Assembly (NCBI GenBank): GCA_902492655.1
Contig: CABUMF010000004.1
Span: 17,990 to 81,989 of the forward strand
DNA: 64,000 nucleotides
Origin: an uncultured Eubacteriales bacterium
GTDB taxonomy: Bacteria; Bacillota; Clostridia; HGM11514
Reading direction: 5' to 3'
Position 1 is the stretch's first letter. Every line of letters starts with the position of its first letter. Positions 8,349 through 17,415 of the stretch are shown one piece after another. The notes under the pieces are model-generated. The model worked only from the letters and a program-made list of their open reading frames with translations, did not search any database and was not told where the DNA came from. The position numbers were made by a program, and so were the translations under genes.

Positions 8349-8552
8349 TTATTCCTCCTTAGATTTATAATAGAGCATACAATGGCAATATCCTTCAAAA
8401 TCAGGATCGGCAATCTGCTCTTTGAATTCCTTACACATACACTTAAAATCCTCTGTTCTCTGTATGCGGCAAGGGCAATAACCGCCCGTTCTTTTAAGAC
8501 CTTCCCTTACGGTTTTAACAACATTTTTGTCCTCATTTAGTCTTACTGCCAT
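8349..8552 (-). CDS. Ferredoxin-thioredoxin reductase catalytic-chain-like protein
   Basis: A 67-residue protein with three CxC pairs: Cys26/Cys28 (YCPCR), Cys38/Cys40 (KCMCK) and Cys56/Cys58 (YCHCMLYY). The final CHC and the general pattern match the catalytic subunit of ferredoxin-thioredoxin reductase, which carries a 4Fe-4S cluster beside a redox-active disulfide. The spacing (9 residues, then 15) differs from the plant/cyanobacterial CPC-16-CPC-8-CHC arrangement and the protein is shorter, so function is inferred. No variable (alpha) subunit gene is nearby. It is directly upstream of trxA, its obvious partner. The start has a GGAGG SD at 8557-8561. Confidence 0.8.
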   Translation of the reverse strand: MAVRLNEDKNVVKTVREGLKRTGGYCPCRIQRTEDFKCMCKEFKEQIADPDFEGYCHCMLYYKSKEE

Positions 8553-8566
8553 AAAACCTCCGTTCC

Positions 8567-8582
8567 GCCGACTTAAGCCGGC
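8567..8582 (-). other. Inverted repeat in the FTR-trxA leader
   Basis: GCCGACTTAAGCCGGC, a near-perfect 16-bp palindrome 5 bp upstream of the SD of the FTR-like gene. It could be an operator or an RNA stem near the ribosome site. No clear sigma-A promoter was found in 8583-8618. Confidence 0.35.
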
Positions 8583-8618
8583 ATAGCATTATCAGTTAAT
8601 TATGATTATCTGCCGATA

Positions 8619-9467
8619 TTATAAATTATATTCGGGAAGACCGGCATCAAATTTTTCAATTAAGGATTGCTCGTAATCCCCCGAAAAGCTTCCGTTTTTG
8701 AATTTTTCAAGACCTTCCGAAATAAGCCTGTCCCAGCATTCGTTTTCACACTTGGGGATAATCGGATAGAAGTGAGCACCCACCGCCTTTGCGGCATCCA
8801 TATCGCCAAGCGCATCGCCGAGCATCAAAATTTTGTCGGAATCGTAGTTACCCAGAGCCGAAGCTTTAAGCTGTTCCTTTTTGCTTCCTGCCTCCTGACC
8901 GCAAAGACAAGTAACATATTTCAGTATTCCGCCCCGTTCCCAGTCAGTCTTAAGCCCTTCTGCCGAAGCGGAGGAAACTATAACAATGTCCGCATATTCC
9001 GATGCCTTTTCAAGAGCCTTTGCAACGGAAGGGAAAGGTCTTAAGCTTTCGGTTCCCTTTGAAAAAAGCTCGTCCGAGCCGCGGCTCCAGTCAAGAACCT
9101 CTTTTAATAGCTTATCATCGTGAGTCTTTATAAACTCGGTCAACGAGGCGTTTGACATCTTAACCCCGGAATCGCAAAATTCTTCAAATGCAGAAAGATC
9201 CCGATTGAAAATTCCTCTTTTCTTAAGCTCCTTGAAAAGAAGCAAAAGTCCGGGAAATCTGTTAATACCGCGAAGCTTGGAATACAGGTTAATAAACTCC
9301 TCCAGCTCGCAGATTTCCTCTTTTTTGTCCTCCATACCCCAGATTTTGAAAATCATAGGTATAAAGGAATCCGTATGCTTAATTGTCATACTGTCAAAAG
9401 CAGTACCGTCAGAATCTATCCCGATAAAAAACTGCTTTTCGGGCTTGAAATTACTGAGTTCGACCAT
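8619..9467 (-). CDS. HAD-superfamily hydrolase
   Basis: Predicted phosphatase of the haloacid dehalogenase superfamily, 282 residues, cytosolic. Motif I is IDSDGT (nucleophile Asp and second Asp), motif II is VIVSSAS, and motif IV is LGDALGDMDAA. A large insert between motifs I and II (helical, with WSRG) is the cap. The substrate cannot be told. The start at 9467 is chosen because GGAG lies 8 nt upstream; an in-frame ATG at 9485 has only a poor SD. It follows the GH3 gene but a terminator at 9491-9513 lies between them, so read-through would be partial. Confidence 0.78.
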   Translation of the reverse strand: MVELSNFKPEKQFFIGIDSDGTAFDSMTIKHTDSFIPMIFKIWGMEDKKEEICELEEFINLYSKLRGINRFPGLLLLFKELKKRGIFNRDLSAFEEFCDSGVKMSNASLTEFIKTHDDKLLKEVLDWSRGSDELFSKGTESLRPFPSVAKALEKASEYADIVIVSSASAEGLKTDWERGGILKYVTCLCGQEAGSKKEQLKASALGNYDSDKILMLGDALGDMDAAKAVGAHFYPIIPKCENECWDRLISEGLEKFKNGSFSGDYEQSLIEKFDAGLPEYNL

Positions 9468-9490
9468 ATTTAATTCTCCATTCATATTCT

Positions 9491-9513
9491 CAAAAGAGCG
9501 CCCGAAGGCGCTC
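9491..9513 (-). terminator. Intrinsic terminator after the GH3 gene
   Basis: Minus strand GAGCGCC-TTCG-GGCGCTC, a perfect 7-bp stem with a stable UUCG tetraloop, followed by TTTT. The T-tract is short, so termination may be incomplete and leave some transcription of the HAD gene. Confidence 0.75.
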
Positions 9514-9518
9514 CTTGA

Positions 9519-11216
9519 TTATTCTCCGAAAACTGTGTTTGCAACCTCTCTGCTGCTCTCCAAAGAAGAACTGTAATCGCAGATAACCGTATTGTATTCA
9601 TCCTGAACGGTGAAGGGATACGGAGAATTTGTGATAACGATAATGGGCTTATCTGTCTTTTCATGAAGCTCCTTAACAAACGAGTTGCCGCTTTCGGGAC
9701 TTCTTCTGTCAAAGTAGTTTGTGATAGCAATGACATCTGCCTCTTCAAGTCTTTCATAAACACGCTGACGGTCGTTATCGCTATACTTCATTGTTGTTTC
9801 AACACAGTAAACATTATCGGACTTCTTAAGCATTTCAAGCCAAGGAGTAGCCGGGTTCATTTCCTGAGTGTTAACTCTTTCATGAAGCGGATTTACCTGG
9901 TAAACAAGCAACAGCTTTTTATCCTTTGAAACAGGAAGAACATTGTTTCTGTCACGGATAACATTGATTGCGCGTTTTGCGGAAAGCTTTGCGATTTGCG
10001 CAACCTTCGGGTCATCAATACCCTCGGAAGCCTTGCTTGTATCGAGAATCTGAGGCTTATCGAAGAAACCGTAATCATACTTAACGGAAAGGGTTCTTGT
10101 AACAGCGTCATCAATTCTCTCCATGGGAATAACTCCGCTCTTAACCGCTTCAACAACACCCGGAATAACATCGTCGATAAGACCGCCCTCGTCACGGAGA
10201 AGAACAAGGTCGCATCCTGCGTTGATAGCCATGGTGCAGGCATCCTTAACCTCAAACTTGGAGATAATGCCGCCCATCGTGATTTCATCTGTTGTAACAA
10301 CGCCCTTGAAGCCGAGCTCGCCTTTGAGAATATCCGTAATGATAGGCTTTGAAAGTGTAGCCGGAAGTCCGGAATCGTCAAATTCCGGATAAGCTGTATG
10401 CGCTGTCATTATAGCAGGAAGACCTGCATCAATCATAGCCTTAAATGGCTTTAAGTGTTCTCTTAATACGCTCTCGGGCTCGTCTATTACCGGAAGACCG
10501 TGATGTGCGTCGGTAGCGGAAGGACCTCTTCCCGGGAAGTGCTTACCTGTTGCGATAATTCCTGCCTCTTTGAAGCCCTTAAGTGCTTCAACGGCATATT
10601 CTATAACCTCTTCGGGTGTTTCGGCGTAGCTTCTTGCACCTATTTCGGGGTTGAGAGGATTTGTGTTTACATCAAGCACGGGAGAATGAATCCACGAAAT
10701 GCCCAAAGGAGCAAGCTGACGGCCGACAGCCCATGCAACATCGTGAGCCATTTTCGGATCTCCGCTGTGAGCAATACCCATGCAGCTCGGGAAAAACTTA
10801 ATTCCGCCTCTGTAGTAATCCGCAGAAACATCGCCTTCAAAGTCAAAAGTAAAGTGAAGCGGAATTCCGAGCTCTCTGTCAAGAGCTGCCTGCTTCAATG
10901 TATTAATGTATTCGCAGAATTCCTCGTTGGTGAAATGAGGAACGGGGATATCCGGAAGGAAATCCTTTATTGTCCCCTTAAACGGTCTTAACATTCTGCT
11001 CGCATAATCCGTGTTTGTACCGTTGGGGTCATGCTTAACGGTTCTTATTCTCCACATAAGACCTGCTCTGATACCTGCCGGATTGTACTTTTTAATTCTT
11101 CTGATAATCTCGGGCGTAACGATAGAGCCAACATAACCTATAACAAAGCACTGACCTACCTTTTGCTCAACGGTCATTTTTGACACGAGATCTTTAACAA
11201 ATTTCTGCTTATCCAT
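9519..11216 (-). CDS. Glycoside hydrolase family 3 (beta-N-acetylhexosaminidase/beta-glucosidase type)
   Basis: A 565-residue cytosolic enzyme without a signal peptide. The N-terminal TIM barrel carries the GH3 motif KHFPGRG followed by TDAHH, the His-Asp acid/base loop typical of the NagZ branch. The probable nucleophile is the Asp in VVTTDEITMGG. A C-terminal alpha/beta sandwich (from about residue 400) with ITNYFDRRSP follows. NagZ-type members recycle peptidoglycan GlcNAc-muramyl fragments, but two-domain cytosolic versions of clostridia also act on plant or host sugars, so the substrate is open. It has its own promoter (11265-11293), divergent from recJ. Confidence 0.85.
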   Translation of the reverse strand: MDKQKFVKDLVSKMTVEQKVGQCFVIGYVGSIVTPEIIRRIKKYNPAGIRAGLMWRIRTVKHDPNGTNTDYASRMLRPFKGTIKDFLPDIPVPHFTNEEFCEYINTLKQAALDRELGIPLHFTFDFEGDVSADYYRGGIKFFPSCMGIAHSGDPKMAHDVAWAVGRQLAPLGISWIHSPVLDVNTNPLNPEIGARSYAETPEEVIEYAVEALKGFKEAGIIATGKHFPGRGPSATDAHHGLPVIDEPESVLREHLKPFKAMIDAGLPAIMTAHTAYPEFDDSGLPATLSKPIITDILKGELGFKGVVTTDEITMGGIISKFEVKDACTMAINAGCDLVLLRDEGGLIDDVIPGVVEAVKSGVIPMERIDDAVTRTLSVKYDYGFFDKPQILDTSKASEGIDDPKVAQIAKLSAKRAINVIRDRNNVLPVSKDKKLLLVYQVNPLHERVNTQEMNPATPWLEMLKKSDNVYCVETTMKYSDNDRQRVYERLEEADVIAITNYFDRRSPESGNSFVKELHEKTDKPIIVITNSPYPFTVQDEYNTVICDYSSSLESSREVANTVFGE

Positions 11217-11264
11217 ACTTTTGTAACTCCTTTAATACATAATACGCAATATAATCTAATTTAC

Positions 11265-11293
11265 ATTATATCATAAATTTTCCGATAATGCAA
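11265..11293 (-). promoter_or_regulatory. Sigma-A promoter of the GH3 gene
   Basis: Minus strand TTGCAT (11293-11288), 17-bp spacer, TATAAT (11270-11265). It is back to back with the recJ promoter; the two -35 boxes are only 19 bp apart. Confidence 0.85.
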
Positions 11294-11312
11294 GTATGAT
11301 ATAACAAAAAAC

Positions 11313-11341
11313 TTGAAAAAAGTATAATTATATGATATAAT
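11313..11341 (+). promoter_or_regulatory. Sigma-A promoter of the recJ-rel operon
   Basis: TTGAAA (11313-11318), 17-bp spacer, TATAAT (11336-11341). Near-consensus, in a very AT-rich divergent region. Confidence 0.85.
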
Positions 11342-11375
11342 TATATATTATATCAAATCGGAAGGTTCATACCAT

Positions 11376-13061
11376 ATGAAAAAATGGATATATAAAGATA
11401 CAAGCGAGAGCCGTGCGGTTAGGTTCGCAGAAGAAAACAAGATAGGCAGAATTTTTGCATATCTTCTTCTCAACCGTGGAATAGACAGCTATGAAAAAAT
11501 AAGACAATTTGTATATACAGGAATTGATTCGCTTTGTGACCCGTTTGAAATTCCGGGCATGGTCGCGGCTGTTAACAGAATTAAAAGGGCGGCTGAAAGA
11601 AAAGAAAAGGTTACCGTGTACGGCGACTACGATGTAGACGGAATTACCGCATCAACGCTGATTTGTAACGCTTTGTCCGAAATAGGAATAAATGCGGATA
11701 TTTATATTCCCGACAGGTTAAAAGAAGGCTACGGATTAAACAGAGATGCAACGGAAAAGATATATGACAGCGGAACTACGCTTATTATTACCGTAGATAC
11801 GGGAATAACGGCAGTTTCGGAGGTTGAATACGGAAATGAAAAAGGCATTGATTTTGTAATAACCGACCACCATGAGCCTCTTGAAATCATTCCTGACGCA
11901 CAAGCTGTTGTCAACCCGAAGTTGGATGACGCTTCGCCATGCAAAAACCTTGCCGGCGTAGGAGTGGCGTTTAAGCTTGCGTGCGCTCTTTTGTCACAAA
12001 AGTACGAGCTTAAGGAAATCGTTTCCAGATACATTGACCTTGTGTGTCTCGGAACGGTTTCGGACATTGTTCCCCTTTACGGAGAAAACCGTTTTTATGT
12101 TAAATACGGACTTAAATATTTCAAAAAAACCAAAAATCCCGGACTTGCGGCACTGATTGGATATGCGGGGTATTCGGAGCGGGAAATTGACGAAACGGCA
12201 ATAGGTTTCGGAATAAGCCCGAGGATAAATGCGGCGGGACGAATGGGAAAAGCATCCTACGCCCTGAAGCTACTGAACACAAAATCCGAAGCTGAGGCTG
12301 ACGAGCTTGCAAAACACCTTTGCGATATAAACAATGAAAGAAAAACGGTGGAAAACAAAATATTTGAAAGTGCTGTCTCGATTATCGAGGCTTCGGAAAA
12401 TTTTTCAGACGACAAGGTATTGGTTGTTGCCGAAAAGGGCTGGCATACAGGGGTACTCGGAATAGTTGCATCAAGGCTTCTGGAAAGGTTCGGAAAGCCT
12501 GTGATACTTATGAGTATTGACGAAAACGGAATTGCCCACGGCTCAGCAAGGAGTGTTCCGGCACTTAATATTTTCACGGTTTTGGAAAACTGCGCACAGC
12601 TTACCGAGCGTTTCGGCGGTCACAGCATGGCGGCAGGGCTTACGATAAAGGAAGAAAATATTATTCCGCTCCGTCAAGCCGTAAACGAGGTTGCAAATGT
12701 TATGGTTTCGGACGATGAGCTTATACCGACGCTTGAAATAGACTACGAAGCCGAGCCCTCGGAAATAACCTTAGAGCTTGCAAAAAAGCTTTCGTTTTTT
12801 GAGCCCTTCGGTGAAGGAAATCCCTGCCCCGTTTTTTCGATGAGAAATTTAACGGTCGATAAGGCTGACATAACCCGTGACGGAAAGCATTTAAGACTTA
12901 AATGCGAATGCATGGGGATATACTTTTTTTGCATAGCATTTAACATGGGAAATATGAGCATAAAGCCCGGCGACTGTATTGATATTGCGTTCAATTTGAA
13001 AATTAACGATTACAACGGAGACTACAATTTTATCATAAAAGACATAATAATTAACAACTAA
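11376..13061 (+). CDS. recJ: Single-stranded-DNA-specific 5'-3' exonuclease RecJ
   Basis: Processes 5' ends in recombination and mismatch or base excision repair; 561 residues, normal for the short RecJ form. The DHH domain contains VYGDYDVDGITAS (metal-binding Asp residues) and the DHH motif in FVITDHHEP. The DHHA1 region has ARMGKA-type glycines followed by GGHSMAAGL, and an OB fold forms the C-terminus (KHLRLKCE). First gene of a plus-strand operon: rel follows after 18 bp. The recJ-rel gene order is common in clostridia. Confidence 0.95.
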   Translation: MKKWIYKDTSESRAVRFAEENKIGRIFAYLLLNRGIDSYEKIRQFVYTGIDSLCDPFEIPGMVAAVNRIKRAAERKEKVTVYGDYDVDGITASTLICNALSEIGINADIYIPDRLKEGYGLNRDATEKIYDSGTTLIITVDTGITAVSEVEYGNEKGIDFVITDHHEPLEIIPDAQAVVNPKLDDASPCKNLAGVGVAFKLACALLSQKYELKEIVSRYIDLVCLGTVSDIVPLYGENRFYVKYGLKYFKKTKNPGLAALIGYAGYSEREIDETAIGFGISPRINAAGRMGKASYALKLLNTKSEAEADELAKHLCDINNERKTVENKIFESAVSIIEASENFSDDKVLVVAEKGWHTGVLGIVASRLLERFGKPVILMSIDENGIAHGSARSVPALNIFTVLENCAQLTERFGGHSMAAGLTIKEENIIPLRQAVNEVANVMVSDDELIPTLEIDYEAEPSEITLELAKKLSFFEPFGEGNPCPVFSMRNLTVDKADITRDGKHLRLKCECMGIYFFCIAFNMGNMSIKPGDCIDIAFNLKINDYNGDYNFIIKDIIINN

Positions 13062-13079
13062 AAGTCAGAGGCGGTATTA

Positions 13080-15284
13080 ATGGAAAACTCAGATGTACTC
13101 ACAATCGAAAAAATTAAAGAACAAATTAAGAGCTATAATTCGCAAGCGGATCTCGGAGCTATTGACAAAGCTTTTGAATTTGCAAGCAAAGCACACGATC
13201 AGCAAAAAAGGCTCTCCGGAGAACCGTATATAATTCATCCCCTTTCGGTTGCGCAAATCTTAGCCGAAATGGAAATGGACAACGATACGATTATTGCGGC
13301 GCTTCTTCACGATGTTGTGGAGGACACAAGCGTTACCACGGAGGAGCTGACCGAACAGTTCGGAAATTCCGTTGCAGAGCTCGTGGACGGCGTAACAAAG
13401 CTCGGTAAAATACCCTATTCGTCAAAGGAAGAACAGCAGGTTGAAAACCTCAGGAAAATGTTCATGGCGATGGCAAAGGACATCCGTGTTATCCTCATAA
13501 AGCTTGCGGACCGTCTGCACAATATGAGAACATTGAAATATCAGCCTGCCGAAAAGCAGCGTCAGAAGTCGCTGGAAACAATGGAAATATATGCTCCTTT
13601 GGCGCACCGTCTCGGTATCTCAAAAATCAAGTGGGAACTTGAGGATTTATCCCTTCGTTATCTTGACCCGGTTGCTTATAATGACCTTGTTTCAAAAATA
13701 AGCCAAAAGCGTGCTGAACGTGAGGAATATGTTGAGGAAATCAAAAAAACCCTCAGTGACAAAATAAAAGAATCGAATTTGAATTTCTATATAGAGGGCA
13801 GAGTTAAGCATTTTTACAGCATTTATAAAAAGATGTATTCGCAGAACAAAACCCTTGACGAAATATATGACCTGTTTGCCGTAAGGGTTATAGTGGATAC
13901 AGTCGCAGACTGCTACAATGTTCTCGGAATAGTGCATGATTTATATAAGCCCATGCCCGGCAGATTCAAAGACTACATTGCAATGCCGAAGCCGAATATG
14001 TATCAGTCGCTTCATTCGACGGTTATCGGAAATAACGGTCAGCCCTTTGAAATTCAGATAAGAACATGGGAAATGCACAGAACCTCCGAATACGGTGTTG
14101 CCGCACACTGGAAATACAAGGAAGGCAAGTCGGCAATATCGGATTTTGACGAAAAAATGGGTTGGATTCGTCAGCTTATGGAAATCCAGAAGGATATGGT
14201 TGATGCCGAAGATTTTATGCAGTCACTAAAAATCGACCTGTTTTCGGATGAAGTGTTTGTATTCACGCCGAAAGGCGATGTAATCAATCTCCCGTCGGGG
14301 TCAACGCCCATTGACTTTGCTTTTGCAATTCACTCGGCAATCGGTTCAAAAATGCTGGGCGCAAAAATCAACGGCAAAATAGTTCCCTTGGAATATAAGC
14401 TTCAAAACGGTGATATTGTCGATATTATAACCTCATCGGCAAGCACAGGGCCGAGCCGTGACTGGCTTAAAATCGCAAAAACCTCTCAGGCTCGAAACAA
14501 GATAAATCAATGGTTTAAAAAGCAAAATCGAGAGGAAAACGTTCAGAGAGGAAAGGAAGCTCTCGACAAAGAGCTGAGAAAGGCTGAGCTTGATTACGAA
14601 AAAGCACTTTCTCACGAGATTATCGACGGTATTTTGAAAAAATACAGCTATAAATCACTTGAGGATTTGTATGCAAGCATAGGCTACGGCGGCATTACGC
14701 TTTCAAGAGTTATAGCAAAAATCAAAGACCAGTATCATAAAATGTTCCCCGAAACGGTTGAGAAAGTTGACATAGACTCTGTTTTGACGCACTCTACCAA
14801 AAGCTCACCGTCAAACGGAGTAATTGTTAAGGATATTGATAATTGCCTTGTGAGATTTGCAAGGTGCTGTAACCCTATCCCGGGTGACGATATAATCGGG
14901 TATATAACGCGCGGCAGAGGGGTTTCGGTGCACAGAACCGATTGCCCGAATATCATTGCGGCAAAGTCGAACACAAAAGAATTTGCAAGGCTTATCGAGG
15001 CAGTCTGGGCAAACGAAAACCCGAATAAAAAGGAACGCTATGTTGCGGGAATTATCTATACCGCATACGATAACTCCTCCATTTTAAGCTCAATCGCAGG
15101 AATCTTATCCGAATACAACCTTTCCACAAGAAGCTTTAATGCCAGGGTAACTCCTGACGGCTTGGCTATTGTTGAACTTGAAATCGAGATTGCAAACAAA
15201 CAGCAGCTTGACAATATTATTACGAAGTTTAGAACAATCAAGGATACAATAGAGGTCAAGCGTTCATCCACAAAGAAAATCTGA
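13080..15284 (+). CDS. rel: Bifunctional (p)ppGpp synthetase/hydrolase
   Basis: Makes and degrades the stringent-response alarmone; 734 residues, full length. Domains in order are the HD hydrolase (His53, His77-Asp78 in LLHDVVEDT, about 30-180), the synthetase domain (about 230-360, with MYQSLHSTV and GVAAHWKYKEG), the TGS domain (about 395-455, VFVFTPKGDVINLPSGST), the zinc-finger/helical segment with RCCNPIPGD, and a C-terminal ACT domain (about 655-734). The hydrolase motifs look intact, so it should be a true bifunctional enzyme. Second gene of the recJ operon; the MBL gene follows after 10 bp. Confidence 0.96.
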   Translation: MENSDVLTIEKIKEQIKSYNSQADLGAIDKAFEFASKAHDQQKRLSGEPYIIHPLSVAQILAEMEMDNDTIIAALLHDVVEDTSVTTEELTEQFGNSVAELVDGVTKLGKIPYSSKEEQQVENLRKMFMAMAKDIRVILIKLADRLHNMRTLKYQPAEKQRQKSLETMEIYAPLAHRLGISKIKWELEDLSLRYLDPVAYNDLVSKISQKRAEREEYVEEIKKTLSDKIKESNLNFYIEGRVKHFYSIYKKMYSQNKTLDEIYDLFAVRVIVDTVADCYNVLGIVHDLYKPMPGRFKDYIAMPKPNMYQSLHSTVIGNNGQPFEIQIRTWEMHRTSEYGVAAHWKYKEGKSAISDFDEKMGWIRQLMEIQKDMVDAEDFMQSLKIDLFSDEVFVFTPKGDVINLPSGSTPIDFAFAIHSAIGSKMLGAKINGKIVPLEYKLQNGDIVDIITSSASTGPSRDWLKIAKTSQARNKINQWFKKQNREENVQRGKEALDKELRKAELDYEKALSHEIIDGILKKYSYKSLEDLYASIGYGGITLSRVIAKIKDQYHKMFPETVEKVDIDSVLTHSTKSSPSNGVIVKDIDNCLVRFARCCNPIPGDDIIGYITRGRGVSVHRTDCPNIIAAKSNTKEFARLIEAVWANENPNKKERYVAGIIYTAYDNSSILSSIAGILSEYNLSTRSFNARVTPDGLAIVELEIEIANKQQLDNIITKFRTIKDTIEVKRSSTKKI

Positions 15285-15294
15285 GGTGTGAATA

Positions 15295-15897
15295 ATGGAA
15301 ATTAAAAAAATAACGGTAGGCCCTTTAGGAACGAATTGCTACATTGTTTCATCGGAAAAAGAAGGCGTAATTATAGACCCGGGCGATGTTCCGAAAAAGA
15401 TTTTGGAAAATGTCGGGGATATAAAGATAAAGTATGTGGTTTTGACTCACAATCATTTTGACCATGTCGGCGGAGTTGACATGGTATGCGAAAAGCTCGG
15501 CGCAAAGCTCATGCTTCATAAGGACGATACGGAGCTTTACTGCAATGTGCCGGAAATGTTCCACTTTTCATCAAAGCCCGTCAAAAAAATTGATATTGAG
15601 CTGTCCGACGGCGATGAGATAAAATTCGGCAGCGAAAGTCTTAAGGTTATGCACACGCCGGGGCACACAACAGGCTCTGTCACGCTTATCGGAGGAAAGC
15701 ACGCATTTTGCGGTGATACCGTTTTTTACGAAAGCATCGGAAGGTCGGATTTCCCCGGAGGAGATTTCACAGCCATTCTTGATTCTCTCAAAAAAATACT
15801 CGAGCTGCCGGGAGATACGGTTTTATATCCCGGTCACGGCGAAAACACAACGGTAGAGCATGAAAAGCAACACAATCCTTTTGCAGGAATGATATAA
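15295..15897 (+). CDS. MBL-fold metallo-hydrolase, glyoxalase II-like (YcbL/GloB type)
   Basis: A 200-residue metallo-beta-lactamase-fold protein. The metal motif THNHFDHVGG, a downstream His in HTPGHTTGS, the bridging Asp in FCGDTVF, and PGHGENT complete a dinuclear site. It matches the short glyoxalase II-like hydrolases that often follow rel in Firmicutes. It probably cleaves a thioester or ester of unknown identity; no lactoylglutathione pathway is visible. It lies between rel (10 bp) and hemZ (1 bp), so it is within the operon. Confidence 0.85.
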   Translation: MEIKKITVGPLGTNCYIVSSEKEGVIIDPGDVPKKILENVGDIKIKYVVLTHNHFDHVGGVDMVCEKLGAKLMLHKDDTELYCNVPEMFHFSSKPVKKIDIELSDGDEIKFGSESLKVMHTPGHTTGSVTLIGGKHAFCGDTVFYESIGRSDFPGGDFTAILDSLKKILELPGDTVLYPGHGENTTVEHEKQHNPFAGMI

Positions 15898-15898
15898 T

Positions 15899-17080
15899 AT
15901 GGAAAACACGAAATTACCATGGGGAAGGCTTACTGGAATCCGTCCCGCAAAAATTGCAAGAAAGCTGTTTGAAAAGGGGCTTGACGAAGCTTCGGTAAAA
16001 GAAAAATTTCTAAGCTTCTACGGTGCCGACGATTACAGAAGTACCCTCGCCGCGCGCATTGCAAAGCACGAACTTGAGCTTATGGAAGGAATGTTTGAGG
16101 ACGGAATAAGCCTTTATGTAGGCATACCCTTTTGTCCGTCAAGATGCGCATACTGTTCGTTTATTTCATTTTCAGTCGAGAAAACAGCGGAGCTTATGGA
16201 GCCGTATCTTCACGCACTTCAAAAGGAAATAGAATACTGTTCCGATTTTGTAAAAAAATACGGAAAGAGAATTGAAACCGTTTACATCGGCGGAGGAACG
16301 CCCACAACGCTTTCTGAAAATCAGCTTGATTTTTTATTGAAGTCGCTTCGCAAAAGCTTTGATTTATCAGAAATCAAGGAGTTTTCCGTTGAAGCGGGAA
16401 GACCGGATACTATCACTCCCGAAAAGCTTTTTGTCATGAAGGAAAACGGCGTTACAAGGATAAGTCTCAACCCTCAAAGCACTAACCCCGCCGTTTTGAA
16501 AACAATAGGCAGAAGGCACACAACGGAGCAGTTTTATGAAGCATTCCGCATGGCTCGAAGTGCCGGGTTTAATAACATAAACACCGACATTATCGCAGGA
16601 CTTCCCGGGGAAAGCGTCCAATCCTTCAAAAACACTGTCGATACGGTCATAGCTCTCAATCCGGAAGAAATAACCGTACATACGATGTCTCTTAAACGGG
16701 CGTCGGTTATAAATCAGAATATTGACGGTTACAAGCTTACAAGCGGAGGAGAGGTCGGTCAGATGCTTTCATATGCCGCCGAAAGGCTTGACAAATTCGG
16801 ATTTTTGCCGTATTATATGTATAGACAGAGAAATATTCTCGGAGGCTATGAGAACACGGGGTTTGCAAAACCGGGGTTTGAATGTCTTTATAATGTCTAT
16901 ATTATGGAGGAGGTTCAGTCGATACTTGCACTGGGCGCCGGAGCTTCAACAAAGATTATTCTACCGGACGATATTGAGAGAATATTCAATGTCAAAGAGC
17001 CTACCGAATACATCGGCAGGATTGATGAAATGATAGAAAGAAAATTTAAGGAGGAAAATTTATGGATTACGAAACCTTAA
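15899..17080 (+). CDS. hemZ: Radical SAM coproporphyrinogen dehydrogenase-like protein HemZ
   Basis: Radical SAM enzyme of the HemN/HemZ branch, 393 residues. The cluster motif CX3CX2C is at Cys79, Cys83 and Cys86 (CPSRCAYC), preceded by YVGIPF, and followed by the GGGTPT SAM-binding strand and NPQSTNP. HemZ proteins have an N-terminal extension like the one here (residues 1-70). Oxygen-independent coproporphyrinogen III oxidation is the family assignment, but no other heme gene is in the window, and HemZ-like proteins in anaerobes may have other roles. The ATG nearly overlaps the stop of the MBL gene. Confidence 0.85.
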   Translation: MENTKLPWGRLTGIRPAKIARKLFEKGLDEASVKEKFLSFYGADDYRSTLAARIAKHELELMEGMFEDGISLYVGIPFCPSRCAYCSFISFSVEKTAELMEPYLHALQKEIEYCSDFVKKYGKRIETVYIGGGTPTTLSENQLDFLLKSLRKSFDLSEIKEFSVEAGRPDTITPEKLFVMKENGVTRISLNPQSTNPAVLKTIGRRHTTEQFYEAFRMARSAGFNNINTDIIAGLPGESVQSFKNTVDTVIALNPEEITVHTMSLKRASVINQNIDGYKLTSGGEVGQMLSYAAERLDKFGFLPYYMYRQRNILGGYENTGFAKPGFECLYNVYIMEEVQSILALGAGASTKIILPDDIERIFNVKEPTEYIGRIDEMIERKFKEENLWITKP

Positions 17081-17415
17081 AACACACAGTTCACAAAACC
17101 GCAAGAGGTGTTAAAAGGGCGTCCGAGAACCTTTACGAATCCTCAAAGCTTTCCGTAAAAATCTCAAAAAAGGAGGCTTCCGTTGAGGATAAATTCCTTT
17201 TGATAGGCGAGCTTGTCTATAATTCCTATGCAAAGGGCGAGCCCTCGGGAGAAAAGGTCAGCGAGCTTTGCGAACAGATTTCCGAGGATTTTGCCGAAAT
17301 CAACAGGATGAAAAAGAAAAGGGATATAATAAAGTCCGGCAGAAAATGCGAAGTATGCGGCTGCCCCGTAGCTCCCGATGCCGAAGCCTGCCCGAACTGC
17401 GGCTGTGAATTATGA
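17062..17415 (+). CDS. Small coiled-coil protein with C-terminal zinc ribbon
   Basis: 117 residues, charged and helical at the N-terminus (about 1-85), ending in a double-CxxC zinc ribbon: CEVCGC and CPNCGC, the four cysteines of a knuckle. It starts inside the end of hemZ (19-bp overlap), with a GGAGG SD at about 17050-17054. Function unknown. Proteins of this form are common in clostridial genomes and may be scaffolds. The next frame overlaps its end. Confidence 0.75.
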   Translation: MDYETLKHTVHKTARGVKRASENLYESSKLSVKISKKEASVEDKFLLIGELVYNSYAKGEPSGEKVSELCEQISEDFAEINRMKKKRDIIKSGRKCEVCGCPVAPDAEACPNCGCEL

